From assembly GCA_934667175.1 (NCBI GenBank), contig CAKULN010000001.1, positions 124,001 to 188,000 on the forward strand: DNA of 64,000 nucleotides. Reading direction: 5' to 3'. The notes beneath the pieces are model-generated. The model was not told the DNA's origin and did not search any database. It saw only the letters and a program-made list of their open reading frames with translations. This DNA is from an uncultured Bacteroidales bacterium (GTDB lineage: Bacteria > Bacteroidota > Bacteroidia > Bacteroidales > UBA932). The stretch's first letter is position 1. Each line of letters begins with the position of its first letter. The translations under genes were made by a program, and so were the position numbers. Below, one piece after another: positions 60,188-64,000 of this stretch.

Positions 60188-62425
60188 ATGAAAAAGTTCA
60201 TAGTCGCGGGAATATTCATGGTTCTGTGTGTCGGGCTCAATGCCCAGTCGGTTGACACTACCAACATTTATAAGGATAGAACAGACAGTCTAAGCGCCAC
60301 TGTCTTTGTCGGGCATCAGGACAACAGCATCTCACGGGGAAAGACTTTGCGGACCGAGTTGATCTCGGCTTCGGGGCTTCAGAAGATGGCCTGCTGCAAT
60401 CTGGCGGAGAGTTTTGAGAATTCAGCCAGCGTGACGGTAGGCTATTCGGACGCGGTGACCGGGGCGCGGCAAATCAGGCTTCTCGGACTTTCCGGCACCT
60501 ACACTCAGATGCTGGACGAGAACCGCCCTGTCATGAGAGGGATCACAGCTCCATACGGGCTCTCTTACGTTCCTGGACCGTGGCTGGAGAGCATCCAGAT
60601 CGCAAAAGGCTCTCCGTCGGTGATCAACGGTCTGGAGTCGATGACCGGGCAGATCAATCTGGAACACAAGAAGCCGACGGAGGAAAAACCGCTGTTCATC
60701 CAGGCTTCGATGATGAGCGACACCAAGGCGGATTTCAACGCGACTTCGGCCTGGCAGCTCAGCCCTACCATCTACACGATTGTTCTCGGGCACGTCAGCG
60801 GGAACTTCAAGACTTACGACATGAATCACGATGGTTTCCGCGATGACCCTAAGATGTTGCAGTTCAATGTGGCGAACAGGTGGCTTTACTACACGCCTGA
60901 ACTCCAGGTGCGCTGGGGTGTGAAGGCTGTCAGGGACCGCCGCCAGGGCGGGATGGACGGGTATGATAAGGATCGCATACGCGCCTGGGCGGTCACTTCG
61001 ACAGGCTCAGTGACCGCTTCGGTCAGCGAGCCGTTGGTTCGACAGGACTCACCAACCGCCGAAGTGACCACCATCAAGGAATCTCTGTTCGGCACCCCTT
61101 GGGGCACCGACATAACCAATCGTCTCCTGAACGCCTACCTGAAAGTCGGCAAGCCCCTTCGCGAGGACGGCTCGTCCAGCATAGCCGCCATCGCTGACTG
61201 GTCGTGGCAGAAAAGCGACTCATGGTTCGGTGCTTCTTCATATCTGGCTGGGCAGCAGTCCGGTTTTGTCAATTTTCTTTACAGAAACAAGTTGAACGAC
61301 TCCCATGACTTTACTGTCGGCCTCTCCGGCACATTCGACCACATTGACGAGGATGTCGCAAAGCTGGACTACAATCTGTGGAATATGGCGGAGGGTGGGA
61401 ATATTCTGAGCCCATATTCAGGAATCGCGGATCATTTCTTCGGTGGCGCTTACGGGGAATATACCTTCCACGCCGGGGACATATTCACATCCATCGTTGG
61501 TGTTAGCGCCGACTGGTACAAAGGAAACGGGTTCAAGGTGGCACCGAGGGTGACGTTGAAATATTCACCGGCGGAGTGGTTCGTGGCGAGGGCGAACGGC
61601 GGCAGGGGATTGCGGTATGCCGATCCGGTCGCCGACAACATCGGTGTGATGTCAACCCACAGCATGCTCAAAGGCGATTGTATGGACCGGCTGTTGGAGG
61701 ATTCGTGGACATTCGGAGGGAATGTGACATTCTACATGCCGTTCGGGGTGGATCCTTCCAAAACGTACATCAGTTTCGATTATTTCCGCACTCAGTTCTC
61801 TCGTCAGTTGATGGTGGATTACGAGGTGTCAGGTACTGACGTGAACGGCGGTCGCGATATTTGGTCCTTTGATTCCGATGGAAGGCGGTCATATTCAGAT
61901 AACTGGCAGGTGGATTTCAATGTCGAGCCGTTTGACCGCTTTACCGTGGCTTTGACCGGGCGTTATACCAACGCGCGTCAGGAGAATTATAATGGTGCTC
62001 TGGTGGAGAAGCCTATGCTCGGCCGTTTCAAAGGGGTGCTGAACCTCCAGTACAAGACCAATCTGAGCCGGTGGATATTCGATTTCACGGCTTCGGTGAA
62101 CGGCTCGGCCAGAGTGTATGATTTCATGAAGGATTTGAAGGATGATAGCGGAAATCTGCTTTACGCTGGTGGCCGCACGCCTGTCTATCCTTTGCTTTAT
62201 GCCCAGATCACCAGGCGTTTCCGCGGGTTTGACATCTATGCCGGAGTGGAGAACATCACTGATTTCACTCAGAAGCACGTTCTGGTCGGGGATCGCGATT
62301 CCACTGGAGAGTGGACTCCTTGGACTCCCGGTTTTGACGCAAGCTGTGTCTGGGGGCCGATTATGGGTCGCCGGATCAATGTTGGCGTCAGATTGACGCT
62401 TTGGAGGGCGACGAAGAACAATTAA
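60188..62425 (+). CDS. TonB-dependent outer-membrane receptor, with repeat insertion
   Basis: A 745-residue receptor with a signal peptide (MKKFIVAGIFMVLCVGLNAQ) and no SusC-type carboxypeptidase-like domain. The plug domain contains LRTELISASGLQKMACCNLAESFENSASVTVGYSDAVTGARQIRLLGLSGTYTQMLDENRPVMRG, and the barrel ends near the C-terminus (NVGVRLTLW). Residues about 268-295 (TSTGSVTASVSEPLVRQDSP) are the translated palindromic repeat, probably in an extracellular loop. The next gene encodes a secreted HMA-domain protein, which hints at metal (perhaps copper) uptake; this is inference from context only. Confidence 0.9.
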   Translation: MKKFIVAGIFMVLCVGLNAQSVDTTNIYKDRTDSLSATVFVGHQDNSISRGKTLRTELISASGLQKMACCNLAESFENSASVTVGYSDAVTGARQIRLLGLSGTYTQMLDENRPVMRGITAPYGLSYVPGPWLESIQIAKGSPSVINGLESMTGQINLEHKKPTEEKPLFIQASMMSDTKADFNATSAWQLSPTIYTIVLGHVSGNFKTYDMNHDGFRDDPKMLQFNVANRWLYYTPELQVRWGVKAVRDRRQGGMDGYDKDRIRAWAVTSTGSVTASVSEPLVRQDSPTAEVTTIKESLFGTPWGTDITNRLLNAYLKVGKPLREDGSSSIAAIADWSWQKSDSWFGASSYLAGQQSGFVNFLYRNKLNDSHDFTVGLSGTFDHIDEDVAKLDYNLWNMAEGGNILSPYSGIADHFFGGAYGEYTFHAGDIFTSIVGVSADWYKGNGFKVAPRVTLKYSPAEWFVARANGGRGLRYADPVADNIGVMSTHSMLKGDCMDRLLEDSWTFGGNVTFYMPFGVDPSKTYISFDYFRTQFSRQLMVDYEVSGTDVNGGRDIWSFDSDGRRSYSDNWQVDFNVEPFDRFTVALTGRYTNARQENYNGALVEKPMLGRFKGVLNLQYKTNLSRWIFDFTASVNGSARVYDFMKDLKDDSGNLLYAGGRTPVYPLLYAQITRRFRGFDIYAGVENITDFTQKHVLVGDRDSTGEWTPWTPGFDASCVWGPIMGRRINVGVRLTLWRATKNN
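60990..61069. repeat. Palindromic repeat pair inside the TonB receptor gene
   Basis: A 27-nt unit (60990-61016, arms CGGTCACT / AGTGACCG) followed after 3 nt by a 50-nt relative of the 47-nt unit (61020-61069), read in frame. The 27-nt unit is read in a different frame from the copy in tilS. Confidence 0.88.
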
Positions 62426-62430
62426 ATCAC

Positions 62431-62438
62431 TATCTTTG
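62431..62438 (+). promoter_or_regulatory. Candidate promoter box of the HMA gene
   Basis: TATCTTTG lies 6 nt after the receptor stop and 51 nt before the HMA start. No TTTG is seen at -33. Confidence 0.45.
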
Positions 62439-62488
62439 TACGATTAACCTTGGCGCGGGAAACTGCGCTGTAATATTATAAGGTGTTT

Positions 62489-62815
62489 ATGAAAAGAATA
62501 TTATTGATGGCACTGGCGGCTTTTGCATTGGCTGTACCTTCCGCTTTCGCGGAAGTCCCGGTTTTTGAATATGTCGCCGAGAAGTCCGCTGACAAGAATA
62601 TCAGCGAGGTTGTGTTCGCGACCAACATGCATTGTGACAAATGCGTGAACAAGATAAGTGAGAACCTTGCGTTCATTAAGGGGGTCAAGGATCTGAAAGT
62701 CTCTCTTAAGGATCAGACTATCAGAATCAAGTACGACAACCGCAAGACCAGCGAGAAGACTCTCGCCGACGTCATCAAGAAACTTGGCTACAAAGCCGAA
62801 AAAGTTCAGAAATAA
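62489..62815 (+). CDS. Secreted heavy-metal-associated (HMA) domain protein
   Basis: A 108-residue protein with a signal peptide ([21 protein letters not shown]). The HMA fold follows: [43 protein letters not shown], with the metal-binding CDKC preceded by Met-His. The C-terminus reads [16 protein letters not shown]. Such domains carry copper or other soft metals; as an exported protein it may act as a periplasmic metal chaperone for the TonB receptor upstream. The start is the ATG at 62489; a GTG at 62483 is also in frame. hisS follows 2 nt after its stop codon. Confidence 0.86.
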   Translation: MKRILLMALAAFALAVPSAFAEVPVFEYVAEKSADKNISEVVFATNMHCDKCVNKISENLAFIKGVKDLKVSLKDQTIRIKYDNRKTSEKTLADVIKKLGYKAEKVQK

Positions 62816-62817
62816 TT

Positions 62818-64000
62818 ATGAGCCAGAAACCATCCATCCCAAAGGGAACACGTGATTTCGGTCAGCAGAGCATGGCCGAAAGAAATTATATCTTCGACAC
62901 CATCAAGAAGGTCTTCAAGACTTTCGGTTATGCCCAGATCGAGACACCGGCCATGGAGAATCTTTCAACCTTGCTCGGCAAGTATGGAGAGGAGGGAGAC
63001 AAACTTCTGTTCCGTGTCCTTAATTCCGGAGACTGCTTCTCAAAGGTCAACTTTGAGGATTACCGTACCGAGGACGGTGGAATGAACAGTGTCGCTTTGT
63101 CGAAAGAAGTCTGCGAGAAGGGACTTCGTTACGACCTGACCGTGCCGTTCGCACGTTTCGTGGTCCAGCACCAGAATGAGATATCCTTCCCGTTCAAGCG
63201 TTTTCAGATCCAGCCGGTCTGGAGGGCGGACAGGCCCCAGAAGGGTCGTTACCGTGAGTTCTATCAGTGCGATGTGGATGTGATCGGCAGCAAGTCTCAG
63301 GTCAATGAGCTTGAGTTGGTGCAGATTGTGGACAAGGTGTTCGGCCTTCTGGACGTGAATGTGCTCGTGAAGATCAACAACAGGAAGGTGCTTACCGGTT
63401 TCGCCGAGATCTGCGGATTCCCGGACAAGGTCGTGGACATCACGGTGGCGATCGACAAACTGGACAAGATCGGTCTGGAGAGCGTCGAGGAGGAGATGCG
63501 TGAGAAAGGTCTGACCGACGGGGCGATCGCAGTGATCGAGCAGATTCTCAAACTTTCCGGATCAACTTCCGAGAAACTGGCTTCGATGCGTTCCTTGATG
63601 AACGGTGGTTCCGCTTCCGGACTCGTTTCCGGTACGGGTCTTAAAGGTCTTGACGAGCTTGAAGAGTTGTTCGGCCTGATCGACGCGGCCGGAGTGAAGT
63701 GTCCTGTGGAGATCGACCTGTCTCTGGCCCGTGGCCTGAACTATTACACGGGTGCGATCTTCGAAGTCAAATCCCTTGATTTCCAGATCGGCAGCATCTG
63801 CGGTGGAGGCCGTTACGACAATCTTACCGGAATATTCGGACTTCCGGACATGTCCGGTGTCGGCATCAGTTTCGGGGCCGACAGGATCTACGATGTCCTC
63901 AAGGGCTTGGACAAGTTCCCTAAGTCTCTGGCCTCAAGCACGACTTTGCTGTTCGCCTGCATGGGTGCGGAAGAGCTTCGCTACGTTCTGCCTGTCGCCG
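62818..64000 (+). CDS. hisS: Histidyl-tRNA synthetase (3' end outside window)
   Basis: The first 394 or so residues of a class II synthetase (usual length 420-460). The frame opens [14 protein letters not shown] and is intact to the window end. Motif 2 region [12 protein letters not shown] and [26 protein letters not shown], the His-specific segment [19 protein letters not shown] and [10 protein letters not shown] are all present. The open frame runs off the window without a stop codon. Its ATG lies 2 nt after the HMA gene's stop, so the two genes may be co-transcribed. Confidence 0.96.
   Translation, partial: MSQKPSIPKGTRDFGQQSMAERNYIFDTIKKVFKTFGYAQIETPAMENLSTLLGKYGEEGDKLLFRVLNSGDCFSKVNFEDYRTEDGGMNSVALSKEVCEKGLRYDLTVPFARFVVQHQNEISFPFKRFQIQPVWRADRPQKGRYREFYQCDVDVIGSKSQVNELELVQIVDKVFGLLDVNVLVKINNRKVLTGFAEICGFPDKVVDITVAIDKLDKIGLESVEEEMREKGLTDGAIAVIEQILKLSGSTSEKLASMRSLMNGGSASGLVSGTGLKGLDELEELFGLIDAAGVKCPVEIDLSLARGLNYYTGAIFEVKSLDFQIGSICGGGRYDNLTGIFGLPDMSGVGISFGADRIYDVLKGLDKFPKSLASSTTLLFACMGAEELRYVLPVA

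Noticed and set aside
1..64000. tRNA, rRNA, prophage or insertion-sequence genes
   Set aside because: None was recognised by reading; a covariance-model scan would be needed to exclude tRNAs formally.

Overview
The window is a chromosomal piece of a Bacteroidota genome, most likely an uncultured Bacteroidales. The evidence is GldH next to a PSP1/RicT gene, SusC-like outer-membrane biology, BACON/LRR and NVEALA-type proteins, a DUF3078 protein, a BT_3928-like DoxX protein, and promoters of the Bacteroidetes type (TTTG, about 19-20 nt, then TAnnTTTG) rather than sigma-70 boxes. Species cannot be fixed from sequence alone. No rRNA, tRNA, CRISPR array, phage or transposase gene was recognised.

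Layout. 1-9 kb: end of an RND permease with a PII-like gene, trxA, an outer-membrane barrel, a LOG-family gene, then a tight housekeeping run (polyprenyl synthase, holB, ricT, gldH, trmB). 9-13.8 kb (minus): an M64 peptidase that has lost its 5' end, pnp with a long Arg-Gly tail, and rpsO. 14.4-16.9 kb (minus): galU-like nucleotidyltransferase, CPBP protease and YgjP-like protease, overlapping. 17-21.8 kb: ftsB-like and purB, then tmk/DoxX (minus) facing folP. 21.8-26.6 kb (minus): rimP-nusA-infB. 26.8-30.3 kb: lipid A genes lpxD-lpxC-lpxA plus a WbqC-like gene; LpxC lacks the fused FabZ half usual in this phylum. 30.4-39.7 kb: FadL-like porin, a Trp/Tyr/Gly/Ser low-complexity lipoprotein, proS, DUF3078, tilS and sppA.

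39.8-51.1 kb is the accessory part. It is more AT-rich and all on the plus strand. A membrane-spanning TPR-HTH lipoprotein regulator is followed by a small DUF3244 protein and two tandem copies of one module: an NVEALA-like Cys-rich small exported peptide, a 6-bladed beta-propeller lipoprotein, and a CxxC thioredoxin-like lipoprotein. Between and after the modules lie an O-antigen-ligase-like/TPR membrane protein, a transglutaminase-like lipoprotein and a private signal peptidase I. I read this as an uncharacterised system that exports, trims and perhaps oxidises or crosslinks small peptides at the cell surface. It is the best candidate here for a new system.

51.1-60.0 kb is an efflux operon (TolC, adaptor, two different RND permeases). 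Both permeases have lost one canonical proton-relay Asp and the TM10 Lys. 60.2-64 kb holds a TonB-dependent receptor, a secreted HMA metal-binding protein and the start of hisS.

Two genome-scale signals overlie the genes. First, a family of palindromic repeats (27-nt and about 47-nt units built around CTGAGCCTGTCGAAG) sits between genes and has also inserted in frame into tilS, both RND genes and the TonB receptor gene, much like Rickettsia palindromic elements. Second, the hexamer GAATAT/ATATTC is several-fold over-represented in genes and gaps on both strands.
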